NCBI RefSeq assembly: GCF_020400725.1
Contig: NZ_JAINVG010000021.1
Coordinates: 1-64,000, forward strand
Source of the DNA: Streptomyces sp. NK15101
GTDB lineage: Bacteria > Actinomycetota > Actinomycetes > Streptomycetales > Streptomycetaceae
Direction: 5' to 3'
Length of the DNA: 64,000 bases
Positions 33,378-41,887 of the stretch are shown here, in pieces. Below the pieces are notes generated by a model. The model did no database searches. It was not told the origin of the DNA and saw only the letters and a list, made by a program, of their open reading frames with translations. Made by a program: the position numbers and the translations under genes. Each line of letters starts with the position of its first letter. Within the stretch, counting starts at the first letter, position 1.

Positions 33378-34171
33378 ACGGCGACCGGAGCCTTGATCGC
33401 GGGGTGGTGCCGGTAGCCCACGACCTCCACGTCGGAGTAGGCGTAGTCGAACAGCGAGTCGGCCTTGTGCAGCTTCAGCTCGGGGAACTCGTACGGGGTG
33501 CGGGTGAGCTGCTCGGTCACCTGCTCCACGTGGTTGTCGTAGATGTGGCAGTCGCCGCCGGTCCAGATGAAGTCGCCCGGTTCGAGGCCGGTCTGCTGGG
33601 CCACCATGTGGGTGAGCAGGGCGTAGCTGGCGATGTTGAACGGGACGCCGAGGAACAGGTCCGCGCTGCGCTGGTACAGCTGGCAGGAGAGCTTGCCGTC
33701 GGCGACGTAGAACTGGAAGAAGGCGTGGCACGGGGCGAGCGCCATCCGGTCCAGCTCGGCGACGTTCCAGGCGGACACGATCATCCGGCGGGAGTCCGGG
33801 TCGCGGCGGAGCGTGTCGAGGACCTGGCTGATCTGGTCGACGTGGCGGCCGTCCGGGGTGGGCCAGGAGCGCCACTGCACACCGTAGACGGGGCCGAGTT
33901 CGCCCTTGTCGTCGGCCCACTCGTCCCAGATGGTGACGCCGTTCTCCCGCAGCCAGCCGACGTTGGAGTCGCCGCGGAGGAACCACAGCAGCTCGTACAC
34001 GATGGACTTGAGGTGCACCTTCTTGGTGGTGACCAGCGGGAAGCCCTGCGAGAGGTCGTAGCGGAGCTGGTGCCCGAACACGCTCCGGGTGCCCGTGCCC
34101 GTCCGGTCGGCCTTGGCCGTTCCCGAGGTGAGCACCATTTTCAACAAGTCTTCGTACTGGGTATCCGCCAC
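33374..34171 (-). CDS. thyA: thymidylate synthase
   Basis: A 265-aa ThyA-type synthase. It methylates dUMP to dTMP with methylene-[22 protein letters not shown], the Cys nucleophile in [32 protein letters not shown] and [10 protein letters not shown] are all present. GTG 34171 ([14 protein letters not shown]) matches the family start; a longer frame has a Pro-rich non-homologous extension. Coupled to folA by overlap. Confidence 0.95.
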   Translation of the reverse strand: MADTQYEDLLKMVLTSGTAKADRTGTGTRSVFGHQLRYDLSQGFPLVTTKKVHLKSIVYELLWFLRGDSNVGWLRENGVTIWDEWADDKGELGPVYGVQWRSWPTPDGRHVDQISQVLDTLRRDPDSRRMIVSAWNVAELDRMALAPCHAFFQFYVADGKLSCQLYQRSADLFLGVPFNIASYALLTHMVAQQTGLEPGDFIWTGGDCHIYDNHVEQVTEQLTRTPYEFPELKLHKADSLFDYAYSDVEVVGYRHHPAIKAPVAV

Positions 34172-34374
34172 GGTCGCCGAGTCTACCGTCGGCGACGGCG
34201 CGCTCTCGACGGCGGGCGGGCGGGCCGCGCCCCCTGTCCGCTGGTCACGGCGGCCCGGGCCACACGGCACCGCGGGTCCGGCAAGCCGTTCTCCCGGGCT
34301 CCGCCGGACCTCGACGGCGCGTGGCGGCTCCCGCAGCGCGCGACAGACATCGGCGCAGGCCTTTCAATGGAGAC

Positions 34375-35949
34375 GTGAGCACCGTTCGATGGCTTGCCGC
34401 GGCAGGACTGGCGGCGGCGCTTGTCGGCGCCGCGGCGCCCGGGCCCTCGCCGTCTCCCTCACCGCCTCCCTCGCCGCCTCCCGCCCAGCCCCCGCCCCAG
34501 CTCGACGACGCGGACGTGAAGCGCGCCGTCGACCGGCTCGACGGAGTCGTCCGGGACGCCATGAAGCGCACCGGAGCGCCGGGCGTGGCCGTCGCCGTGG
34601 TCCATGACGGCAAGGTGGTCCACCTGAAGGGGTACGGCGTGCGGAAGGCCGGCGAGAGCGCCGCCGTCGACGCCGACACCGTCTTCCAGCTCGCCTCCGT
34701 CTCGAAGCCGATCGCCTCGACCGTCGTCTCCGGAGCGGTGGGTACCGACGGCTGGGCCCGGCCGGTCGCCCCGCACGTGCCGGGCTTCGCCCTCAAGGAT
34801 CCGTGGGTCACCTCCCACGTGACGGTCGCCGACCTCTTCTCGCACCGCAGCGGCCTCCCCGACCACGCCGGCGACCTGCTCGAGGACCTCGGCTACGACC
34901 GCTCGTACATCCTGTCCCACCTGCGCCACGAACCCCTCACTCCCTTCCGCGCCAGCTACGCCTACACCAACTTCGGGCTCACGGCCGCCGCCCAGGCGGT
35001 CGCCGACGAGAAGGGCGTGCCGTGGGAGAAGCTCGCCGCCGACACGCTCTACAAGCCGGCAGGCATGAACTCCACCAGTTCGCGCTTCCAGGACTTCGCG
35101 AAGGCGTCCGACCGGGCCTGGGGCCACGTCAAGGTCGACGGCGCCTGGAAGGCGGAGTTCGTACGGAACCCGGACGCCCAGTCACCCGCCGGCGGGGTCA
35201 GTTCCAGCGCCCGTGACATGGCGACGTGGCTGAGGCTCCAGCTCGCGAACGGCAAGCTCGACGGCAAGCAGATCGTCGACGCCGACGCCCTGGAGCGCAC
35301 CCACTGGCCCGAGTCGGTCCCGAACCCGCCGCACGCCCCGGCCGGCCGGACCGGTTTCTACGGGCTCGGCTGGAACGTGAGTTACGACGACGAGGGCCGG
35401 CTCAGGCTCTCGCACACGGGAGCGTTCGCGCAGGGCGCGCACACCAACGTGACGATGCTGCCCGGTGAGCGGCTCGGCATCGTCGTCCTGACCAACACCT
35501 CGCCGGTCGGCGTCGCCGACGCCGTCGCCCTGGACTTCTTCGACATCGCGCAGACCGGCAAGATCAGCCGCGACTGGATTCCGCTGGTGGACGCGCTGTA
35601 CCAGCAGGAGGCGGACGCGGGCCGGTCGAAGACCGACTACGCCCACCCGCCGTCCGGCGCGGCGCCCGCGAAGGCCGCCGGCACGTACGCGGGCACGTAC
35701 GACAGTCCGTACTACGGGCGCGCGGAGGTCGTCGCCGGCACGGACGGCGCCCTGACGCTCCGTCTGGGCCCGAAGCCCCAGACGTACCGGCTCACGCACT
35801 ACGACGGCGACAGGTTCAGCTTCCCGACGGCCGGCGAGAACGCCGTGGGGCTCACCGGGGTCGCCTTCGCCCCGGACGGGAAGTCCTTCACCGTCGAGTA
35901 CCTGAACGCCGAGGGGCTCGGCACGTTCACGCGCACCGGCGGCTCATGA
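34375..35949 (+). CDS. secreted class-C beta-lactamase-like serine hydrolase
   Basis: A 524-aa exported protein of the beta-lactamase/DD-peptidase superfamily. Signal peptide (about 1-22), a Pro/Ser linker, then the serine domain with SVSK (Ser-x-x-Lys), YTN (Tyr-x-Asn) and a later HTGAF region, and a C-terminal beta-rich domain (GTYAGTYDSPYYGRAEV). Family members include esterases, amidases and D-aminopeptidases; beta-lactam hydrolysis is not implied. GTG 34375 follows GGAG. Next to, but not obviously regulated with, the MarR gene. Confidence 0.85.
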   Translation: MSTVRWLAAAGLAAALVGAAAPGPSPSPSPPPSPPPAQPPPQLDDADVKRAVDRLDGVVRDAMKRTGAPGVAVAVVHDGKVVHLKGYGVRKAGESAAVDADTVFQLASVSKPIASTVVSGAVGTDGWARPVAPHVPGFALKDPWVTSHVTVADLFSHRSGLPDHAGDLLEDLGYDRSYILSHLRHEPLTPFRASYAYTNFGLTAAAQAVADEKGVPWEKLAADTLYKPAGMNSTSSRFQDFAKASDRAWGHVKVDGAWKAEFVRNPDAQSPAGGVSSSARDMATWLRLQLANGKLDGKQIVDADALERTHWPESVPNPPHAPAGRTGFYGLGWNVSYDDEGRLRLSHTGAFAQGAHTNVTMLPGERLGIVVLTNTSPVGVADAVALDFFDIAQTGKISRDWIPLVDALYQQEADAGRSKTDYAHPPSGAAPAKAAGTYAGTYDSPYYGRAEVVAGTDGALTLRLGPKPQTYRLTHYDGDRFSFPTAGENAVGLTGVAFAPDGKSFTVEYLNAEGLGTFTRTGGS

Positions 35950-35956
35950 AGCGGCA

Positions 35957-35980
35957 GATAGGTATGTTGACATACCTATC
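35957..35980 (+). promoter_or_regulatory. MarR operator with -35 box inside
   Basis: GATAGGTATGT (35957-35967) and ACATACCTATC (35970-35980), 11-bp perfect arms around TG. The consensus -35 TTGACA (35967-35972) lies across the centre; TAAAGT (35991-35996), 18 bp on, is the likely -10 and is 6 nt from GTG 36003. Binding here would block the promoter of the MarR gene, and by read-through the MFS pump. Confidence 0.8.
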
Positions 35981-36002
35981 CGCGCGTATCTAAAGTGCGG
36001 GC

Positions 36003-36488
36003 GTGTCCGTGAACAACAGCGCCTCCGACGAGGACGTCCGCCGCGTGGCCTCCGCGCTGGTGGCGTGCCTCCCCGCGCTGGCCCGGGCCGTCGAGCGGCA
36101 GGTGGACCTGGACGACACGCACTCCAAGCCCGCCAAGCCGTCCGAGGCGCAGCTCGCGCTGCTGCGCCACGTCGAGGCGTACGACGGGATCACCGTGCGC
36201 GAGGCCGCCGAGGCCCTGCTGATGAAGCCGAACAACGTCAGCGCGCTGGTCGGGCAGCTGACCGAGCGGGGACTGCTCGAACGCCGGCAGGACCCGGCCG
36301 ACAAGCGGGTCGCGCACCTGCACCTCACCGCGACCGCCCGGCGGGAGATCGCCGAGGTCGAGCACCTCATGGGCGGGCACGTGGCCCGCGCCCTGCGCGC
36401 GCTGAGCGACGCGGAGCGGGACGCCCTCGGCTCCGCCCTGGGCGCCCTCAACGCACTCAGCCGGCACCTCCACCGCGCCACGCGCTGA
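36003..36488 (+). CDS. MarR-family regulator of the adjacent efflux pump
   Basis: A 161-aa winged-helix regulator: EAQLALLRHVEAYDGITVREAAEALLMKPNNVSALVGQLTERGLLERR with DPADKRVAHLHLT as the wing. The promoter contains a 24-bp palindrome that overlaps the -35, so it is probably self-repressed. GTG 36003 is 6 nt from the -10-like TAAAGT, indicating a leaderless mRNA. The DHA2-type pump gene follows after a hairpin, the usual MarR-efflux pairing. Confidence 0.9.
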   Translation: MSVNNSASDEDVRRVASALVACLPALARAVERQVDLDDTHSKPAKPSEAQLALLRHVEAYDGITVREAAEALLMKPNNVSALVGQLTERGLLERRQDPADKRVAHLHLTATARREIAEVEHLMGGHVARALRALSDAERDALGSALGALNALSRHLHRATR

Positions 36489-36521
36489 GCTGCGGCGCCG
36501 GGCCGGATGCCGGCGCCTCGC

Positions 36522-36541
36522 GCCCTGAGCACACTCAGGGC
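36522..36541 (+). terminator. hairpin between marR-type gene and MFS gene
   Basis: GCCCTGAG (36522-36529) and CTCAGGGC (36534-36541) with loop CACA. It may reduce read-through from the regulator into the pump gene. Confidence 0.55.
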
Positions 36542-36718
36542 CGGTTCCGAATGTCCTGAAGCACGCTCCGGGCCGGTCCCGCGTGCCCTGGGCACACCGC
36601 CGGGCCCGGCGCTGCCGTCCTGACGTGCGTGCGCCGGTGCTCCCCTTCCCCCTTCACCGCGGCGGGCCCGTCCCGTTGCGGTCCCCTTTCCCTGCCACAC
36701 GTAAGGACAGGCACTTTC

Positions 36719-38320
36719 ATGCCCTCCGCCACCCCTGCCACCTCCACCGCCCCGCCCGCCCACGCCGGGCCCGCCGTCGAGCGGACCGGCGGCCGCCGCG
36801 CCGACCCGTGGCTCGTTCTCGTCGCCGTGGCGTTCGGGCTCTTCATGGTCGGGCTGGACGGCTCGGTCGTCGCCATCGCCAACCCGGAGATCGGCCGTGA
36901 CCTGGGCGCCTCCACGGCCGAGCTGCAGTGGGTCACCAACTCCTACCTCCTGGCGCTCGCGGCCGCCCTGATCCTCGGCGGCAAGCTGGGTGACCGCTTC
37001 GGCCGCCGCACCTTCTACCTGATCGGCGTCGCCGGGTTCACCCTCGCCTCCGTCGCCATCGGCCTGGCCGGATCCGTCGAGGGCGTCATCGCCTTCCGTG
37101 CCGTCCAGGGCTTCTTCGGCGCCCTGCTCATGCCGAACACCCTCGCCCTGCTCCGCGCCGTCTTCCCGCCGAGGAAGTTCGGCATGGCGGTCGGCATCTG
37201 GGCCATGGTCTCCTCGGTCTCCACCGCCCTGGGGCCGATCGTCGGCGGCCTGCTCGTCGAGCACGTCGGCTGGGAGTCCGTCTTCTACGTCAACGCCCCG
37301 ATCGGCGTGATCGCGCTGGCGTTCAGCGCGGCCGTCCTGCCGCAGAGCCGCAACTCCGCCGCCGCGCGGGAGAAGTTCGACCTCACCGGTGTCGTCCTCC
37401 TCGCCCTGGGCCTCCTGGCCGTCGTGTTCGGCGTCGTCAAGGGCGAGACGTGGGGCTGGACTTCGGCCGGCACGGTGGGCGCGGTCGTCGCCGGCGTGGC
37501 GGTCCTGCTGTTCTTCGGCCGGTACGAGACGCGGGTCGCCTCGCCGCTGCTGCCGATGCGGCTGTTCCGCAACCGTGCGCTGACCATCGGCACGGGCATC
37601 ACCGCTCTCAACTTCTTCGTGCTGCTCGGCGTGATCTTCTTCGTGATGATCTACCTGCAGAACGTCCGCGGCCTCTCCCCCGTGCAGGCGGGCGTGCGCA
37701 CGCTGCCGCTGAGCCTGGCCTCCGTCATCGCGTCCCCGCTGGGCGCCGCGCTCACCGAGCGCTTCGGCCCCCGGCTGACGATGCCGCTCGGCATGGGCCT
37801 GCAGGCCGTCGCCTGCTTCGTGATGCTCGGCTGGAGCCCGGACTCCTCCTACGCGGTGCTGTGGCCGCCGTTCGTGGCGCTCGGCCTCGGCGTCGGCACG
37901 GTGATGGCGTCCTCCTCCGACGCCATCGTGGGCAACGCCCCCGTCGAGGACGGCGGCGTGGCCGGCGGCCTCCAGGCCACCGCCCTGCAGATCGGCGGCG
38001 CGCTGGGCACCTCCGTCCTCGTCTCCCTGATCAGTGGCCGCGTCGGCACCACGCTCACCGGCGAGCTCGCCTCCGCCGGGGTCCCCGCGCCTGTCGTCGC
38101 CGGTCTGTACGAGGCGAAGGACGCCGTCGCCATGGGCGTCGCGCCCGTCACGGCCGACATGCCCGCGACGCTCAGGAGTGCCGTCACCGAAGGCGGTCAC
38201 CAGGCGTTCATGAACGGCGTGCACACCTCGGTGCTCGTCGCGGGGACCCTGTGCGTCCTCGGCGCCCTGGTGGCCGCCGCCGGCGTACGCCGACGCGCTC
38301 CCGAAGCCACCGGCCGGTAG
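36719..38320 (+). CDS. MFS multidrug transporter, DHA2 (14-TMS) type
   Basis: A 533-aa proton-coupled efflux pump. GGKLGDRFGRRTFY is the MFS motif A; LDGSVVAIANPEIGRDL is the DHA2 motif D1 variant; RAVQGFFGALLMPNTLALL and AMVSSVSTALGPIVGGLLVE are further family motifs. Fourteen helices are expected. ATG 36719 has AAGGA upstream. It likely exports a drug-like compound under control of the MarR regulator. Confidence 0.92.
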   Translation: MPSATPATSTAPPAHAGPAVERTGGRRADPWLVLVAVAFGLFMVGLDGSVVAIANPEIGRDLGASTAELQWVTNSYLLALAAALILGGKLGDRFGRRTFYLIGVAGFTLASVAIGLAGSVEGVIAFRAVQGFFGALLMPNTLALLRAVFPPRKFGMAVGIWAMVSSVSTALGPIVGGLLVEHVGWESVFYVNAPIGVIALAFSAAVLPQSRNSAAAREKFDLTGVVLLALGLLAVVFGVVKGETWGWTSAGTVGAVVAGVAVLLFFGRYETRVASPLLPMRLFRNRALTIGTGITALNFFVLLGVIFFVMIYLQNVRGLSPVQAGVRTLPLSLASVIASPLGAALTERFGPRLTMPLGMGLQAVACFVMLGWSPDSSYAVLWPPFVALGLGVGTVMASSSDAIVGNAPVEDGGVAGGLQATALQIGGALGTSVLVSLISGRVGTTLTGELASAGVPAPVVAGLYEAKDAVAMGVAPVTADMPATLRSAVTEGGHQAFMNGVHTSVLVAGTLCVLGALVAAAGVRRRAPEATGR

Positions 38321-38341
38321 GCGAGGTCGGCCGGGCCGGAA

Positions 38342-38372
38342 GGGCGGCCGGGTCAGCCCTGACCGGCCGCCC
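38342..38372. terminator. hairpin overlapping the rsr stop
   Basis: GGGCGGCCGGGTCAG (38342-38356) pairs with CTGACCGGCCGCCC (38359-38372) with one bulge. It lies between converging MFS and rsr genes and includes the rsr stop codon. Confidence 0.65.
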
Positions 38373-39999
38373 CCTCGGCCCCCACCGGCACACCCTCCGC
38401 CCCCTCCGTCCAGGGCCAACGAGCGGCACGGCCCGCCTCGATGAGGCCGACCATCCGGAAGGCGGCGTCCGTGAGGCCGCCGAAGGTGTGCCGGTGGGGG
38501 CCCGTGGGGCCGTGGGCGGGCCGGTATCCCGCCAGGTTCCAGGTGTAGACCGGGATGTCGGCCGGGACCGGTTCGGTCGGTCCGACGGGTTCGTAGGGGG
38601 CGACCTGCTCGTCGGTGACGATCAGGACCCGGTCGTGGTCCCGGTAGTGCTTGCGCACCGCCTTCGCGGTGTAGGTGCCTCCCATGCTCCGGAAGCGCTT
38701 CAGCACGTCGAGCACCGGCTCGCCCGGGGCGAACGGCACCTCCGCGCTGCCCCAGCCGAACTCCACCAGATCCGCCTGCTCGGCCCGCATGGCCAGCGCG
38801 GTGCCGAAGACGGCCGCCGCGTCGGCCCGGGTCAGCTCGGACCGCTCGGAGACGGTGTCCCAGAACATGGAGTCGGACCGGTCCACCAGGATCAGGGTCC
38901 GGCCGGGCAGGGCGGGCACACGGGCCAGGGAATGGCCGAGGGCCCGTTCCAGCGGGGCCGCCCAGCGCGGCGAGGGCGCCTGCCGGTGGGCGGCCAGGTA
39001 GCGGAAGGGGAACTGCCGCGACCGGACCACCTCCGAGGCGTCCGAGAGCCGTTCGGCGACCCGGGCCGCGACCTCGTCCGAGACCCCCGCCTCGTCGAAG
39101 TTCCGCAGGTTCCGCAGGAGCGCCATCGGGCCCATCGTGGGGATCACGGCCTCCCACACGGCGGCGTCCATCGGGCCGTGGAGCCAGCCCGCCAGGGCCT
39201 CCCACGTCATGCCGGCCGCGGCCAGCCGCGCGGGGCCGTCCGGTCCGGTCACCACGGCCCTCCGCTCGTCCACCGCCGTCTCCGCCAGCGCCCGACGCGC
39301 CGTCAGCAGGGGGTCGGAGGCCGGCGGGACCGCCCGCTCCGGGTGGTGACGGCGGTCCAGGGCGTACCGGAACAGCGCGCCCTGCCACGGCTTGGCCGGA
39401 TCCGGGGAGGCGTGCACCAGGTTGAGCACGTCGCCGAAGCGGAAGTCCTCGGTCGCGGTGTCGTACTTGAGCAGGGACCGGGACGTGTAGAGGCGGCGCA
39501 CACCGTCGGCGACGCCCCGCTTCACGGGTTGCGGCACGTTCCGCCCGTACGCCGAGATCCAGTGGGCGAGCAGCTCGCCGGGCTCGTCGGCGCGCTGGAG
39601 CACCGAGTCGATCACGGACCGGTTGGAGGGGCCTCCGGACGCCCCTGCCTCCAGCCGGGCCCGCACGTACGCGGCGGCGCCCACCAGGGAAGCCGTGCGC
39701 ATGTTGCCCTCGCCGCGCAGCCAGCGCAGCAGACCGGCCGTCCACTCGGGGTCCTCGACGGCGAGTTCGCCGACGAGACGGGTGTACCGGTCGTCCCGCT
39801 CGACGCCGGTCTCGTAGAAGGTGCGCTGGGAGACGAGGTTGCCGACCGCGAGGAGGAAGAGCTCGTCGCGGGGCTCCCGGACGAAGGCCGGGCCGCCCGC
39901 GTGGGTGCGGAACTCCGGCCCGGCGGAACCGCGGTGGAGCCGTGGTGGTGACGGGGGCATGGCGCGGGCGGCCGCCGAGACGTGCGGGGCCACGAGCAT
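38353..39999 (-). CDS. rsr: TROVE-domain Ro60 orthologue (Rsr)
   Basis: A 548-aa ring-forming RNA-binding protein. TROVE HEAT region about 40-360 (ELFLLAVGNLVSQRTFYETG, GEGNMRTASLVGAAAYVRA, SLLKYDTATEDFRFGDVLNLVHASP); VWA-like domain about 365-520 with MIDAS LVDRSDSM (Asp373, Ser375, Ser377). Bacterial Rsr proteins bind Y RNAs and help degrade or refold structured RNA. Two Y-RNA-like modules lie at 11.08-11.34 kb; the 234-bp region upstream of rsr holds at most a poor candidate. ATG 39999 is the only in-frame ATG before a stop. Confidence 0.92.
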   Translation of the reverse strand: MLVAPHVSAAARAMPPSPPRLHRGSAGPEFRTHAGGPAFVREPRDELFLLAVGNLVSQRTFYETGVERDDRYTRLVGELAVEDPEWTAGLLRWLRGEGNMRTASLVGAAAYVRARLEAGASGGPSNRSVIDSVLQRADEPGELLAHWISAYGRNVPQPVKRGVADGVRRLYTSRSLLKYDTATEDFRFGDVLNLVHASPDPAKPWQGALFRYALDRRHHPERAVPPASDPLLTARRALAETAVDERRAVVTGPDGPARLAAAGMTWEALAGWLHGPMDAAVWEAVIPTMGPMALLRNLRNFDEAGVSDEVAARVAERLSDASEVVRSRQFPFRYLAAHRQAPSPRWAAPLERALGHSLARVPALPGRTLILVDRSDSMFWDTVSERSELTRADAAAVFGTALAMRAEQADLVEFGWGSAEVPFAPGEPVLDVLKRFRSMGGTYTAKAVRKHYRDHDRVLIVTDEQVAPYEPVGPTEPVPADIPVYTWNLAGYRPAHGPTGPHRHTFGGLTDAAFRMVGLIEAGRAARWPWTEGAEGVPVGAEGAAGQG

Positions 40000-40020
40000 C
40001 TCGGACCAGACCTTGGAGAC

Positions 40021-40200
40021 GCGCGGGGTGTGACGGGGCAGTGAACCCTCCCGGATTCAAAGGGTCGGACGGCCCCGGCCATGACGTCCGGCGGGGGCGA
40101 AGGCGCCCGCGCCCACCGAGATCCAGAAGGGCGGCGGCATCACTTGGATTCGAAGGAAGTAGCCGCAGCCGAGCGCATCGGAGGCGCGGTCGCGGGGCCA
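40021..40200 (-). other. possible structured RNA upstream of rsr
   Basis: The 40000-40233 gap lies upstream of rsr on its strand, the usual place for Y RNA genes. On the minus strand it has TTCGAAT (T-loop-like), a CCGCC/GGTGG closed helix, GGGCG/CGCCC hairpin and an ACCCT/AGGGT hairpin in that order. The T-stem next to TTCGAAT has C-C mismatches, so this is much weaker than the 11-kb modules. Confidence 0.25.
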
Positions 40201-40233
40201 ACGTACAGCGCGCGTCGGCCCGCGCACCAGCGA

Positions 40234-41769
40234 TTATCCCCGCGGCGTCGATCGCCGCGCCCCGCTCCCCGGCAGGCGGCGCAGGGCGAGGGCCAGGAGG
40301 ATCGCCGCGTACCCGCTCAGCACGCCGACCCCGGCCCACCAGGGAAGGGGGAAGTAGCCGGTGGAGGGCGCGTAGTGGGCGACCACCTGCGGATACGCGA
40401 CGAGGGTCTGCTGCGTGGCGAAGCCGGCGGCCGGGGTGACGCGCAGCAGCCACTGTGACGGGCCGTCGGCGAGCAGCGGGAAGGAGGTCACCACGTACGG
40501 GAGCGCGATCGTCAGGACGGCGGCGGGGATCGCGGCCCGGGCGCGTCGCAGCAGGGCCCCGACGGCGAGGGCGAGGACGGCGGCGAGGGCGAGCGCGGCG
40601 GCCGTGCCGACGACGACGCGGGCTCCGGTGAGGGCGGACGTCCCGATGACGGGGATGCCGTTCCCCTTCAGGACCGCCACGCCGGCGGGCATCACGACGC
40701 CCAGGGCGAGGAGGCCGGTGACGAACGTGACGGCCGCGACGACCGTCGCCTTCGCCGCCAGTTCCACACGGGTGACGGGTGCGCCCCCCGTGGCCTCGCG
40801 GCGGTACGCGGTGGTGGCGAGCCGGACCGCGACCACGAGCACGACGAGCAGCGCGAGGGCCAGGCCGCCGAGGGTGCGCTCGGCCGGCCGGGCGCCGTCC
40901 TCGGCGCCCGACGGCCCGATGTCGCCGGAGCCGGTGACGGTGATCGTGCCGTCCTTCTCCACCGCGCCGGCCGCCTGGCGGGATTTCTCCCAGTCGGTCC
41001 GGTTCGCCTCCCCGACGGTGTCGCTCCGCCAGCCCCCGGCCGTGTCCGTGCCCTTGAGGCCGACGTGGTCGAAGACGCCGCCGGCCTGGGTCCAGCGCAC
41101 CTGTTCCGTGGTTCCGCCGAGGCCGACGGGCCGTAGGGTGAGGTCGCCGGGAGAAGTGGCGAACAGGCCGATCCGCACGGTCGCGGGGAGCCCCGGCAGC
41201 CGTGCCGTGCCGACCTTCGTCCACCGCTCGCCGTCGGCGGACTCGTGGCCGGTGACGGTGTCGCCCGAGCGGGTCAGCCGCAGCCAGCGGGGGGAGCCGG
41301 CCGGAACCCCGCCGGCGCTGCCCGCGATGTCGTGGCGGTAGTCGTACTGCATGCGCACGCCGTGGCCGCCGGTGACCATCAGCGCCGCGTACGAGGATCC
41401 CTGGCGGACACCGTCCTTGACGATGATTCCGGCCTTCGCCCAGGGCACGAGGCCCGGGACGATCCGGTCGTGGTGGGGCGGCGGGTACGTGATCGTGCCC
41501 GTCATGGAGGTCAGCCGGACCGTGATGCCGCCGTTCCGGCCGAGGCCCTGGTGCATGAAGGAGAACTGGTCGTGGACGAGGGAGCCGTCCGGCCCGGTCG
41601 GAGCGGCGGGGCACGGGCCGTCGCAGGACGCGTGGTTGCCGGAGGCGTAGAGCAGACCGAGGGCGATGACGGCCAGGGCGGCGGTCGCCATGGCGATCAG
41701 TCGGCCCGGCCGGCGGAAGCCGGTCCACTCCCGGCGGACGGCGTGGAGGACGTCGTTGGTCGAAGACAT
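40234..41769 (-). CDS. ABC-2-like permease with a DUF1349-type external domain, no ATPase partner
   Basis: A 511-aa membrane protein. One helix near residue 30, then a large external domain (about 50-290) with GIIVKDGVRQGSSYAALMV and WLRLTRSGDTVTGHESADG, the concanavalin-like DUF1349 pattern, then about six helices to the C-terminus as in ABC-2 permeases. Such proteins usually pair with an ABC ATPase gene; none is visible on either side. ATG 41769 is preferred over GTG 41775. It diverges from the sensor-kinase gene, so the two-component system may regulate it. Confidence 0.78.
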   Translation of the reverse strand: MSSTNDVLHAVRREWTGFRRPGRLIAMATAALAVIALGLLYASGNHASCDGPCPAAPTGPDGSLVHDQFSFMHQGLGRNGGITVRLTSMTGTITYPPPHHDRIVPGLVPWAKAGIIVKDGVRQGSSYAALMVTGGHGVRMQYDYRHDIAGSAGGVPAGSPRWLRLTRSGDTVTGHESADGERWTKVGTARLPGLPATVRIGLFATSPGDLTLRPVGLGGTTEQVRWTQAGGVFDHVGLKGTDTAGGWRSDTVGEANRTDWEKSRQAAGAVEKDGTITVTGSGDIGPSGAEDGARPAERTLGGLALALLVVLVVAVRLATTAYRREATGGAPVTRVELAAKATVVAAVTFVTGLLALGVVMPAGVAVLKGNGIPVIGTSALTGARVVVGTAAALALAAVLALAVGALLRRARAAIPAAVLTIALPYVVTSFPLLADGPSQWLLRVTPAAGFATQQTLVAYPQVVAHYAPSTGYFPLPWWAGVGVLSGYAAILLALALRRLPGSGARRSTPRG

Positions 41770-41887
41770 GACCACGGTTCTACGGACGCCGGCGTGACGT
41801 GGTCCGAACGGCGCCTGTCACCCCGCTGTTAGGTGCGGCGGGGGATGCTGGGTCCGGCCGGACACGGGCGGGAAGAGGAGCAGGGAC

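Noticed and set aside
36523..36600. Repeated GGGCCGGT-like blocks as an insertion-sequence end
   Set aside because: The similarity is short and GC-rich; only the hairpin at 36522-36541 is convincing.
35990..41728. Very long open frame on the minus strand (1912 codons)
   Set aside because: It runs opposite or out of frame to the MarR, MFS, rsr and permease genes, which carry clear motifs; low-complexity Arg/Gly/Pro sequence shows it is a shadow.
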